A stretch of DNA of 64,000 bases from Phylloscopus collybita (lineage: Eukaryota; Chordata; Aves; Passeriformes; Phylloscopidae): assembly GCA_027886175.1 (NCBI GenBank), contig JAJNNQ010000019.1, positions 11,890,501 through 11,954,500 of the forward strand. Reading direction: 5' to 3'. Every line of letters starts with the position of its first letter. The first letter of the stretch is position 1. A model generated the notes under the pieces. It did no database searches. It saw only the letters and a list, made by a program, of their open reading frames with translations, and had not been told where the DNA came from. Both the position numbers and the translations under genes were made by a program. Below, piece after piece: positions 11,461-21,115 of this stretch.

Positions 11461-14400
11461 TCATATGCTCCTCACCTCCTGTGCATGAACTTCTCTTCCC
11501 ATTTCCATACTGCAAGCAGTGTTTGTGCCCCACACAGAAAAAGTCCCTTGTGGGGACAAGGAATTCTGAAGCTTGAGGCTATTCCTTGTTTAAAATAAAG
11601 AGAAAAAAGGAAGTAATAAAATGAGAACAATTACAAAGTGTCAGCAGAAGGTCCTCAGCTCACATTAACCCCTTTCACATGTTGAGGATCATCCCTCTCC
11701 TCTGCTGTAGCCTTTGGTGTAAGGCACAGATTGCAAGTCACCTTTGCATCAGTGCTGCACCTGGGCAAACTTTCCCCTGAACTGTTTACATTGAATTTTA
11801 CTTTTTAACAGAATTATGCCCACTGTATTGGAAGCACATCAGCAGCCTCCAACTGCAAGTGATTCTGCTTGCATATCTTTAATACCTTATTTTTTTCCCC
11901 AAATTCAAAAGGCTGTTCGTAAAAGTAAGGAAAATGCTGCATTATCCTGGAGGGGGTGAGGGGAGGGACAAGAAGGAAATAGATTCCACAGTACTGAAGT
12001 GATTAATGTGACTGTGTATGATGAAGGAAATGAAAACTAGAAATCTGGGTAAGTAATGATCCTTCCAAGTGAACGACTTTCTCTGGAACCACAATACAAA
12101 CTCATGTGCTGATTTCCTTTAAGTTACTGCTGAAGTTCCCAAAGCAAAGCGGGGATGACACCGAATTTTTTTTCTTCCTTGTTGATTTCAGGAGCACAGA
12201 ATTTCCATCGATTTCCAGGGCTTCACTGCAAGCTGCCCACATGCCATCACCTCTCTTTAAAACGAGAGGTGCTTTGGTGGTAGGATTGAGTAGAAGGGCT
12301 TAAGAGGCACATTTAGCACTGTCCATTAAGGGTGGTGAGCTGGAGCTGAGTGTGCTCATGGGGAGGAACAGGACTAACACTGTTTTTGATGAAGGTACAA
12401 GCCCAGTCCTGCAGCTTGGGAAAGATCAGTTATCCATGTGCCAGCCACTTATCCCTGGCGATGGTGACTTCCCTGGCCTCAGTTACTGCAGTATATAAAT
12501 GCTTCACAACTGCTAATATATTTATCTTTCTGTCCTCCCTGTGGAGTTGGGAAGTGCTATTACCTCTGTTGCAGAACTAAGAACTGAGATTAAGGGTCAG
12601 ATTTGTTATAGCATTTAGGTGCTCAATGGGATTTTCAAAAGTAGCTAACACCCGTTGTAATAAGTGGAACTTGGGAACTTGGATAGTTCTGAAAATCCTG
12701 TTACTTGTATCTTTTTTTAAAACATTTTGGACTTACATGAAACCTTGGGATCCAGAGGAGTAGTTCCCGAGCTGTGGGGAGTCACCCAGACAGGAGAATG
12801 TGTCTTCATCCACCTCCCAGGAGACTGCAGGTGGGACAGGAGCAATTTCATGGCAGTAGCTTATCTCAGTGCTGAATTCAGCAAGCTGTAACTGTGCACA
12901 GCATTGCATTTACCCTTCTTGCCCAGCTCTGTGAGAGAGGTCAAAATCCAGTCCTGCAAATACTGGAGCAAAAATAAGCAGCACCCATGGTCAATAAAAA
13001 GGGCTTATGTGCCAGTTGCTGGGATGGAAAATTCAAGAGCAGGAGCAAATAATGAAACAATCTATATTCATGCAGCCACCTTTCCAGCCTACTGCTCTAA
13101 GTACAGGCTTACACCTCACCAGGAGATGGGAATCCCACTAAAAGCCCTGGAGTATCACACTGGAAAACAAATGTTGATTTTGAACAAATTATCTGTTCAT
13201 CTCTAAATCATTTTCTTTCATTATTAGTCTGCAAATTGGTTCTGCTCTGGAAGGCAAAATTAGGTTTAAAAGCAGAGCATCTCTTAAACGCCTGCTTCAA
13301 ATGAAAGTGTTCAGTAAACATTGCTCAAACCCCCAGAGCATAAACTCCTCAACTGCTTTCTCTGGCTTTGCATAGATTTTGCAGCTCCTGGTTTATGGTC
13401 AGGTGGCTCAGGGATTCGTTCAGGATATCAGTAAATAATCAAATAAAATCCCTTACAAACATATGCCCTTTAAATACCAAGGAAACAGTTTTTAAGACCT
13501 TCCTGTCCTCCTTTACAGTAGCATAAATTGGGGAAAGAGTCCCAAAAAGATGGATTTACACCAATATGGAACATGGAGGAGAGAAAAGAGTCAGGCTCCA
13601 AACCACAGCACGAGCACAAAGCCATGGGGGCTGCAGAGCAAGGTCTTCATTGTTGAAAGAGCTGCCGTTTGCTGTTGTAGTATTTTCAGTAATTCCTGTA
13701 GTTTTTAGGTTCTAAAAAGATCCCTGGGCTTTAAAGTTTTCAGAAAGAGCTGGGTTTGGGTTGAATCAGTGTGTCAGCAGGATTGCAGCTCTCTGAGGCT
13801 GTGGTTTGGGATGGTGGAGTGGGGGTCAGCCCAGCAGCAGAGCCCCAGCTGTTATGTCCTTGTCCCACATCACACCATGGGCTGTTGGGAGGGTCCTTTG
13901 TGCCTCCATGAGGAAAGAAGCTCTGCATGGAGTAGAATTTATCCAAAAATCACATGGTTTTCAGCAGTGTTTGCAAGATGCTGTTATTACACTTCTGCTG
14001 GAGAATAACTCCGTCTCGTTACATGTGAAAGAGAACGAAATTTTGGGGCAGTGTTGTCTAAGACACTCCAGATCACTGGCAGCTTATTCAAAGCTTGAAT
14101 TTTAACTCAGTTTGCTGTTCAGGGCATCTGTGTGCACAGGGAAAGATTTGCAAGGAGGTCCTCTATTGATCCTCCCCCACCTCAGAGAGCCTCCTGGCTC
14201 TCCTCACTCTCCAGTAAAGGGACTGGGAGGCTGCTGCTGCACAGAGCAGGAATTGAGTGCTGCTGCAAAGCAGTGTGTTTGCACTATGGTGTCTGAACAC
14301 CACACTGTTTTGCACTTAGGAGATTGATTTCTCAGTGGATAGAAGAGCTAAAAGATTAACAGATGAACAAATATATTGAGACAGCCAGGACATCAAAGAA

Positions 14401-16716
14401 ATTGGAGAGGCACTGAGACGCTGGAGAGCTGGAGAGTCACTGGGCCGTGTTCTTAGGAATTATTTTATCCACAGATTACCTCAGCTGTCTTGGGTTTTGG
14501 ACACATCCTCTGGTGAATTTAGCTACATGATTTAAGATGTAACTGGCCCAAGCTCTCTGCTGCTCCTCCTGAGGAGGAGAGGGAATTCTTCTCCTGCCTG
14601 TGGAGCAAAGGGAATGCATGCCTGAATGACAGACACTGCAGAACCCATCCTGGGGGCTTTGGGCAAGCAAAGGATCCTTTGTTTTTCAGGACAAACACCA
14701 GCCTGTGAGGTACAGCAAGGGTGAGAGTGTACTGAATCCCTGGGCAGAAATCTCCGGGGGAAATATGGGTCAGATGGCTTTTTTTCCTCCATGCAATCTG
14801 CAATTCAGTCAGGCAGGAAAAAAAAAGTGAGTTACAGCAGTCTTAACCTTAGGTACCTCACACAGGAACCAGCTGAGGGGTGATACCAGTGGAAGGAATC
14901 AGAAGAGAGTTTGCATAAAATGTGGCTTCCCTGCAGAAAACAAAAGGCAGCTCAGAAGGGTTGTGCAGAGGCTGCTAACCGTGAGACCATGCTGATTCCT
15001 TGGGCTGCCTCAGTTGCTCCCTCAAATTTAGGTTTAGTTAAGTCAGCCAGGAAATTATGGATGAGTTTGGGGTCTTGAGGGAAAGGTGTTCAAACAGCAG
15101 CAATATGAGGACACTGAAAAGAGGGAAAGTCGTAACTTGAAAAGTGCCACACAGAGGGAGCTGTGCCTGTGCTTTATTGAGCTGTTGGCTGCAATAAATA
15201 CAGCTGAATTCCCTCAGTCTCCCATAATGTTGTCTCAGTACCAGCAGGAGTCCATTTAAGAACACACTTACTTGCACAAATGATTGTATATATGGAGAGC
15301 AGAGAAAGAGCTGATGCAGGCAAACCCTGAGAGCTGCCCAGGAGAGCTGGGGGTGGTGCTGGGCTGCCCCGTGCTCAGCTCTGGTCAGGGCTGCCAGCCC
15401 AAAACAGCCAAAGCACAGGAGCTTCTGTTCCAGCCCTCCCATCTGCTCCACCTGAGGAGCCTAGGTTTTGTGATGGTACAGTAAATAAATGATGATAAAA
15501 TCAGCTAATAGGGTATTCCCAAAGAGGGAGAGTTGTGTTTTTATAACCTTTGGCAACACAGAGAGCAATAAGAGACTGTATTATAAATAAGAGACAAGTG
15601 TTACAGAAGACCTAAAAATGGATGATGAACAAGGAAGACTGAACCTTGTGCTTCTGCACTTTACAACATTAACCCCAGCTGCTGAAGTTAAAGGTCTGGC
15701 TGTGTTACAGTGCTGTAACAGGCCTGTCAGAGGCCTGTGCAGTGTATCCACAGTGAGGAGGGGCTGATGCTCTGCAGAGCACATGGTCATTCCTGGTGTG
15801 ATGTGAACCTGGAACTAGAGATCACAAATCTTGGGGTCTTCAGCCTGATTGTTTTCACTGATTTCCTTGTATCCTTAAACCCTTCCAAACCTCACCTTGT
15901 AGGAAATCAGGAGAACTAATTTATTCCTTCTTGAAGACTGGTTTGAGGAAGAGAAACTCCTGCACCCTCTGTGTAGGTGCTCAGCTTTGCTGATACCCCT
16001 TGCCAGCACTGATTAGTGAGAAAGCTGAAGTAAGAAGTAAGAGCAAGCTGACCTTGGGGGTGGCTTTATTGCCCCTTTTCTCTTGGCCCAGCGTAGCAAA
16101 GCTGGCATGGAATGTTAGCAGAGCAGATCTGCCATTTGTTTCACCAGATTGCACAGGAACCTTCTCTTCTGCAAGCAGGTGAGAACCTGCACATCAGTAG
16201 TGCAGCACAGCAGCCTGGGCAGGAAGGCTGAGCCCACGGGGCTGGGTGACCCCTTGGTGCATTTCTGTGTGAGGCCAGAGTTGCTATTAGCCCCAAAAAG
16301 GTGCATCACACCTGAGGGCTGCCTGCAGCCTCTCAGAAATAGCTTCTAAAAACAGCCAAGACAGCATGATCAGAGGTGTTTGAAAGGGAGAAGGTTTTAA
16401 TAAAGAGGAAAATGACAAACAATACAAAACAAAAGAGTATAAGCCATGCAAGGTGCAGGGAGGGTCCTAACACCTGCTATCACACCCTGAAAATGCACCA
16501 AGAGTCTCCCTGCTCTCCTTTAAGTATGTAATGATCAAGGAGGGGGTTTTGGTCTGCAGCCCAATAGAGCTACAGGTCTTGAGTTGCATTTCAAGGGTGC
16601 AACAGGTGCCCTTGTGCTGGCACCAGGCCAATTATGGTGAGAAGAGCATCCAGGTTTCTGGTTCTTTTTCCTTACAAGCTCAGGGATGAAACTTAAACTC
16701 TTCCCTAGTATGGGAA

Positions 16717-16929
16717 TGTTGCACACGACACAAAGAAATGACACCCACACTGAGATGTCCAAGGCAGAAAAGAGGCAGTTTATTTTCAGGTTTCAACATT
16801 TATAGAATTCCAGCTGTGACCATGGATTGGAGGAAGAAAATCTTCCTCTTCAATCACACTGGTCAACCCAACAGTCCATCAACAGTCTCCTCCTTATGAG
16901 AAGAATGTAAACATGGTTATACCATTACA
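16717..16929 (-). mobile_element. Short LTR of an avian endogenous retrovirus (probable)
   Basis: Read on the minus strand the segment starts TGTAATGG and ends GTGCAACA, so it has the TG...CA ends of an LTR. It carries a TATA-like TTCTATAAATG followed about 20 bp later by a poly(A) signal AATAAA, as expected for the U3-R boundary. At 213 bp it is short. I see no matching target-site duplication, so it may be a truncated or rearranged copy. The DNA at 16370-16716, with TTAATAAAG near 16398, may belong to the same or another element but I cannot place it. No retroviral coding region is present. Confidence 0.5.
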
Positions 16930-16933
16930 AATC

Positions 16934-17681
16934 TGTCTTGGTTTGGAAAGACAGGTGTCTGACAGGGAAAGCTGGAGTTTCCCTTAGAATGGAGAATGTA
17001 AACCCCTCACCCCCATCAAATTATAATTTTGCCATTAAGGGCTTTCAGGCAAAGGTTTGGGAATAGGAGTAACAGCTCTTTACTAGAAATACTAACAATA
17101 CAAATGTAGTAAAAAAACAAAACCACCCAACCAAACCAGCAAACAAACAAACAACAATTTTGGAAAACCCTGACAGAGTCAGAGCTACAATCTGACAGCC
17201 TGTTGGTCAGGGTGTTGGAAGCAGTCCAAAAGTGAGTCCTCCTGGAGTGGCAGATGTGGTTCTGGTGGAGTAGAGAATGGTCCTGTAGAACAAGAGTCCA
17301 GTGGTGGTGAAAAGGGGTCCAGTGGTGATGAGAAGGGGTCCAGCCTTCCTCCAGGAATCAGGTGAAGCTGGATCCTTTCTGTGTGCCTGTGTCTCAGTTT
17401 TATCTAGGTAGGAATGGTTGGCTCCCCCCACTGGGTGGAGCATCTCACAATGGGATGATGTAATGTGGATAGTCCATTTTGGGGATGTGTGCTATTAGAG
17501 GTGTCTTAATGTCCATTAGCAGAAAATATTCCCAGGGCAATGCCCTACCTGATTTGAACAGCTGGTCTATTATCAAAAGGCATCCGCCCCTCTCCCTCCC
17601 AGAGATAAAGAAAAACATCTCCCCAACCGTTTTTAGTAGATGAAAATAGAATACACACCCCTGGCTCCAGAACCCAAGACA
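16934..17681 (-). mobile_element. LTR of an avian endogenous retrovirus (probable solo LTR)
   Basis: On the minus strand the element starts TGTCTTGGGT and ends ACCAAGACA, giving TG...CA ends that are inverted copies of each other. It resembles a repeat family common in songbird genomes: a GATAAAA TATA-like box near 17397-17403, a poly(A)-signal-like TAAAG near 17080 and a conserved tail. About 748 bp. It lies directly beside the short LTR ending at 16929 in the same orientation, and its upstream edge ends 187 bp before the SGCD exon acceptor. No gag, pol or env sequence is seen. The family name is not certain without a repeat library. Confidence 0.6.
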
Positions 17682-17868
17682 AATAACAAGAAAGTTGTTT
17701 ATGTAAAATCATGTCTGACTCCATTGCAAAAGGTAAAACACAGAAGGCTGAAGTAGAACTTTAGAAAAACTTCTTAAAAAAGACAGAGGAGAACAGCAAA
17801 AAGCCCAGGCAGCATGGGAGCCCCTGCTGAGGTGGGGGGTGCACTGCCTCAGCCCCTCTCTGTTGCAG

Positions 17869-17992
17869 GCTGGAGTCGCCCACGCGCGCGCTGGTGATGG
17901 AGGCGCCCAAGGGCATCGAGATCAACGCCGAGGCCGGCAGCCTGAAGGCCACGTGCAGGACAGAGCTCAGGCTGGAATCCAAAGATGGAGAG
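17869..17992 (+). CDS. SGCD: Delta-sarcoglycan, penultimate coding exon
   Basis: SGCD is a type II single-pass membrane glycoprotein of the sarcoglycan subcomplex (alpha, beta, gamma, delta) in the dystrophin-glycoprotein complex at the muscle sarcolemma. This exon encodes part of the extracellular C-terminal region. It is 124 nt: one base finishing a split codon (Arg expected), then 41 codons from [15 protein letters not shown] to LRLESKDGE. The acceptor is a pyrimidine-rich stretch ending TTGCAG at 17868; the donor is GTGAGT from 17993. The peptide matches the family segment with the LESPTR, MEAPKG and [13 protein letters not shown] motifs and fits delta better than gamma or zeta, as I remember those proteins. 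The exon is much richer in CpG (for example around 17881-17890) than the A/T-rich introns beside it. It ends in phase 0, so it joins directly to the exon at 20283. LTR-derived DNA lies on both sides. Gene identity is very likely; exact orthology rests on recognising the sequence. Confidence 0.95.
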
Positions 17993-18049
17993 GTGAGTGG
18001 AAAACCGGGGGAACCGAAAAGGCAGGGGGTCTTGGTGGTGTTGTAATGA

Positions 18050-18222
18050 GCTTGTTGCAGCGCTGTGAAAATCCTCTACTTGTAGCGGAACTGTGCAACA
18101 CAATGTAGTTATCAATTGACAAAGATAGCAAAAAAAAGTTTCTTTTTCTTAGTACTGAGAGGGGGAATTGTGGGGACTGAAAAAGCAGAGGACTTTCACA
18201 GCGTTGCAATAAGCTTACATAG
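18050..18222. repeat. 29-bp inverted repeat next to the SGCD donor site
   Basis: The arm at 18049-18077 (AGCTTGTTGCAGCGCTGTG...) is the reverse complement of 18188-18216 (...CACAGCGTTGCAATAAGCT) with 3 mismatches in 29 bases, separated by about 110 bp. Transcribed, it could fold into a stem-loop starting about 57 nt after the donor at 17993. The right arm lies inside the LTR-like element at 18169. Confidence 0.75.
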
Positions 18223-18556
18223 CTGGAGGTTTGAAACAGAGTTGAATTTTAGGCCCTGAAATATTTGGAGCATAGAAAGTTTCTGAGCTGCAAAAAATGT
18301 AGAACAAGCAACTGCTGAATGCTGTAAGGTGTACATGTAGTGTTTATTGATTGGCTTAAGTAGACATTTGTAAGCTTTCAGCATTAGCCTATTGGCTAAA
18401 AAACTTTCAAAAGGCCTTGTAACAAAGAACTTTGGCTGCTGTTGTTACGGCGTGAGTTTTACCATCCAATGCCTCTGCCTTCACTGAGACTGACAATGAA
18501 ATAAAAAACTCCTGGAACGCCTCTCAGTCACCCTGTCCCGTTATTGGTGAATAACA
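18169..18556 (+). mobile_element. LTR-like element in the last SGCD intron
   Basis: The segment begins TGTGGGGACTG and ends GAATAACA (TG...CA). It has an AATAAA at about 18499-18504, followed by a C/T-rich U5-like stretch with CCTGTCCCGTTATTG. This is the layout of a solo LTR in sense with SGCD. No clear target-site duplication was found. Its first 55 bp include one arm of an inverted repeat whose other arm lies outside the element at 18050-18078. Confidence 0.55.
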
Positions 18557-18769
18557 GACCCAACAAAAAGCATCAAGCCCTGCAGCAAAGCTGAGCCAAG
18601 GCATGGATCCCCTGCAGAGCTGTAGCCCTGTGGGTCACCAGGCTGCTGTGTTTGAAAGACTGGTGTGAAAGCCTGGGGACAGTGGGCTCTCCTGACTTCA
18701 TTGCTGCTCACTCTGATTGAAACACATCCCATGCAAATCAGTCTCACTCCTTGGCAAAGGCTGATTCAT

Positions 18770-18950
18770 TATTTTTAAAGTGCATGGATAATAGCATCTG
18801 TTGTTCGAGCAGATTTATGCAGCTGTAAAATGCACAGTGCTCCTAAATTCTTTGTTTCCTTGTCACTTTAAAAGAAGATTTACTTGGCCAGCATAATTAA
18901 ATCTTTTATCATATATTTTTCTATAAGAAGAGCTTAATTCACTGGTATTG
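18770..18950. other. A/T-rich block in the last SGCD intron
   Basis: Repeat-free A/T-rich sequence between the LTR-like element and the A-run, with GCATAATTAAATC and TGATTCATTATTTTTAAAG. Possibly conserved; low confidence. Confidence 0.2.
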
Positions 18951-19401
18951 ATCTGAAAAGCTTTTGTGGCTGATGTTTCATTCTGGAATGAAAGGGAACA
19001 TTAGGAGACACAGGTTGTTGCACTGGAGAAGCTTCCAAAGGGGAAGGGAGAACAATTAGAGCTGGTAACATAGAGCAAAATAAAGTAGGTGTTGAGTTAA
19101 ACCTCTTCTGGTGTCACAAAATCATGTGGGCACATGGTTTTCATCCCCTCCTCCTGCCACAGTGATGGAAGACACCAAAGGATGTGGCTGAGGAGCTCCC
19201 AGTGGGGAAAGCACTGAGAGCCTCCTCAGGAGGAGCTGCTCACAGAACACAAACCTCCAGGCAAGAGGGCTCCCATATAAGTTAAGATTTACCTATCTTA
19301 GTGTCAGGGGTAAAAAATAGAAAAACTTTTTATTTGCAATTTCTGTTATTTCTAAACATTTGCATTTTAAAGCAGTCCAAACCTAGACCATGGGTGTTAA
19401 C

Positions 19402-19424
19402 AAAAAAAAAAAAAAAAAAAAAAA
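19402..19424 (+). repeat. Poly(A) run, 23 bp
   Basis: Uninterrupted A-run in the last SGCD intron, followed by CCCTCTG; a second shorter A-run follows at 19443. Confidence 0.95.
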
Positions 19425-19810
19425 CCCTCTGAAAAATACCAGAAAAAAAAAACCCTACCTAATACACTGAGATTGAAATCCAAGGCATTTCACAACTTCA
19501 AGCAGTTGCTTTCAATACTAAGTTGCTTTTAAAATGCATAAATTGACTTGTGTCTTTCAGGACATGAGAAGGGTGGATACTAAACTTGGAGATTCTTACT
19601 GTAATTGCAGATATTCTCAGTCACCCCATATTATTCTGGGGTTGAGGTTATCTTACTGTGTTCTGGCTGGTGTCAGAGCACTCCCCTGCAGCTGCCACGT
19701 GTCTGAGAGCTGCCACATGTTGTTTGCCTTATGTTGTTTTGTAAGGGGGAATTTAGGACTCTTAGAGCATTTGAGTTACTTTTAATATACACAAAAGTGT
19801 TACACATATA

Positions 19811-19862
19811 CATAAAATATGCATAAAATATGCATAAAAATATACATAAAATATACATAAAA
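19811..19862 (+). repeat. 11-bp A/T-rich tandem repeat
   Basis: Four to five units of CATAAAATATG/CATAAAATATA, with one 12-bp variant, in the last SGCD intron about 420 bp before the acceptor. Confidence 0.95.
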
Positions 19863-20282
19863 GTCAGTGCTGGGAGCCTGCAAATGTAACTGGCAGTGGG
19901 ATCACAGTGACAGAAATCCTGATGGAGGAGCAGGGTGTTTGGGTGGGTGTGAACCATCAATGCTTCCCATCTGACAATGGGGTATCTCTGGTTGGGTCAA
20001 TCCCAACCTGGGATTGGATTCCTGGGAGGTGTCCCAGGAAGGTAAAAGCCAAGAAAACACGGTGGGTACATCAGCAGAAACAAACTGGAGGTCGCGGTAA
20101 AGGCAGACAATGTGCTCACCCAGATTTGTATCAGATTTTCCCACCCTCAAACACTTTCCTACCCAGTTTTTGCAGCAGCTGAGCTGTCTGGAGGAAACTT
20201 CTTCGAACGCAGCATCAGAAATAACAGCTCTCCACTAATTCTCTTTTTCTTTTTCTCTCTCTCTCGCCACCTCTGACTCCAG

Positions 20283-20456
20283 ATAACGTTGAATTCTGCA
20301 AAAATCAAACTACCTAACCTGCCTCAAGGATCTTCCTCTTCTGCAGGGTCCAGGCAAAAAATCTACGAGCTCTGTGTGTGTCCCAACGGGAGGTTGTTCC
20401 TGTCTCAGGCAGGCAGCAGCTCCACCTGCCAGATAAACACGAGCGTCTGCCTTTGA
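20283..20456 (+). CDS. SGCD: Delta-sarcoglycan, terminal coding exon with stop
   Basis: The exon has 57 codons and a TGA stop at 20454-20456. The acceptor is very strong: an almost pure pyrimidine run from about 20239 ending CTCCAG at 20282. The peptide runs from [16 protein letters not shown] through a Ser-rich linker (SSSSAGS) and [21 protein letters not shown] to the ending [11 protein letters not shown]. Four cysteines (the CVC pair, TCQ and VCL; residues 31, 33, 49 and 56 of the exon peptide) form the conserved C-terminal cysteine cluster of the gamma/delta/zeta sarcoglycans, which is thought to be disulphide-bonded and needed for complex assembly. The ending CQINTSVCL separates delta from gamma and zeta, whose C-termini differ. 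The reading frame continues in phase 0 from the exon at 17869-17992. Compared with mammalian delta-sarcoglycan the linker before RQK is more serine-rich, apparently an ordinary lineage difference. No frameshift or lost key residue is visible. Confidence 0.97.
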   Translation: MTLNSAKIKLPNLPQGSSSSAGSRQKIYELCVCPNGRLFLSQAGSSSTCQINTSVCL

Positions 20457-20569
20457 GAGACAATTTGCAGTGGGGCATGGCAGGCAGCACAAAAGCCAGT
20501 TCTGGTCTCACAGATCCAGCTGCCAACTATTTTTACTAGAACACAGAAAGCCTATCAAAGACTTCTTTT

Positions 20570-20637
20570 GTGTGTGCGCGCGCGTGTGTGTGAATATATA
20601 TATATAAAAATATATATATAAGATATATATATATATC
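20570..20637 (+). repeat. TG/CG alternating tract followed by AT tract
   Basis: GTGTGTGCGCGCGCGTGTGTGTG (20570-20592, alternating purine-pyrimidine with five to six CG steps) runs directly into ATATATAT blocks broken by AAAA and AG (20594-20637). It lies 114 bp after the SGCD stop. Such sequence can adopt Z-DNA and cruciform structure; that is inference from composition. Confidence 0.95.
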
Positions 20638-20916
20638 CTCTGTGTAAAACGATGTTTCAGTACAAGGAATCCCAGGGTGACCCTGTTACATTTGTGTAGC
20701 ATTTCTCTTTCCCACGCCAAAATTTACTGGTACAATCTGCTGAATTGGCTCTGAAGCTCCCCTGGACCCCTCTGCATTAATACAGTGCAATGATCACCCC
20801 TCGTTTTTGGTCGCATTCTCAGAGCAATGGGATTGCTGGCTGGGCAAGACCCTGGAACCAATGCAGACCCACCACCATCCAAAGGGAAGAAAAGCATCTC
20901 TGATCATGTTTGTGCC

Positions 20917-20922
20917 AATAAA
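20917..20922 (+). promoter_or_regulatory. Candidate proximal poly(A) signal AATAAA
   Basis: A canonical AATAAA lies about 460 nt after the SGCD stop, followed by a G/T-containing stretch. It could end a short 3'UTR isoform. Sequence-only call. Confidence 0.35.
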
Positions 20923-21109
20923 TCGGTGGCATGAAAACTAAATAATTTTAAAAACAACAAAATAGCCAGAAGTGCTGTGCTGATCACCCACAGTGATCCA
21001 AGATACCTGAGGTTAAATTCCTCGTTAATTATCACCTGAAGCATGGCTCCCTGTTGGGGGAGATGGATGCACTTGGCCAGTAGGACAGTCCAGATGTTTT
21101 TGCTGAAAT

Positions 21110-21115
21110 AATAAA
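21110..21115 (+). promoter_or_regulatory. Candidate proximal poly(A) signal AATAAA
   Basis: A second AATAAA about 650 nt after the SGCD stop is followed within 15-25 nt by a T/G-rich stretch (TTTTCTGAGGGGG), a plausible downstream element. It is an alternative to the hexamer at 20917 for a short isoform. Confidence 0.4.

Larger units (their letters stand above)
1..17868 (+). other. SGCD: SGCD intron upstream of the penultimate coding exon (partial)
   Basis: This stretch lies before the acceptor at 17868 and contains no exon I can support. The preceding SGCD coding exon should encode a peptide ending in a KEL(R)-type sequence with a phase-1 or split-codon donor; I looked for it and did not find it, so the segment is inferred to be the 3' part of one long intron. 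It is mostly unique, moderately A/T-rich DNA with short A-runs and (CAA)n tracts, A/T-rich blocks with TAATTA-type motifs that may be conserved enhancers (listed separately), and LTR-derived sequence from about 16717 to 17681. Regions 1-6460, 11460-16350 and most of the rest show nothing further that I recognise. Confidence 0.75.
17993..20282 (+). other. SGCD: SGCD last intron
   Basis: This 2,290-bp intron begins GTGAGT and ends CTCCAG. It holds a 29-bp inverted repeat (18050-18222), an LTR-like element (18169-18556), an A/T-rich block around 18770-18950 that may be conserved, a 23-base A-run (19402-19424), an 11-bp A/T-rich tandem repeat (19811-19862) and a long terminal pyrimidine tract. 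No additional exon is recognised. Confidence 0.9.

Noticed and set aside
1..17868. The SGCD exon before the penultimate one
   Set aside because: Searched by eye for the expected segment ending in KEL(R) before a donor; nothing matched, so it probably lies upstream of the window. A translated search of SGCD protein against 1-17868 would settle it.
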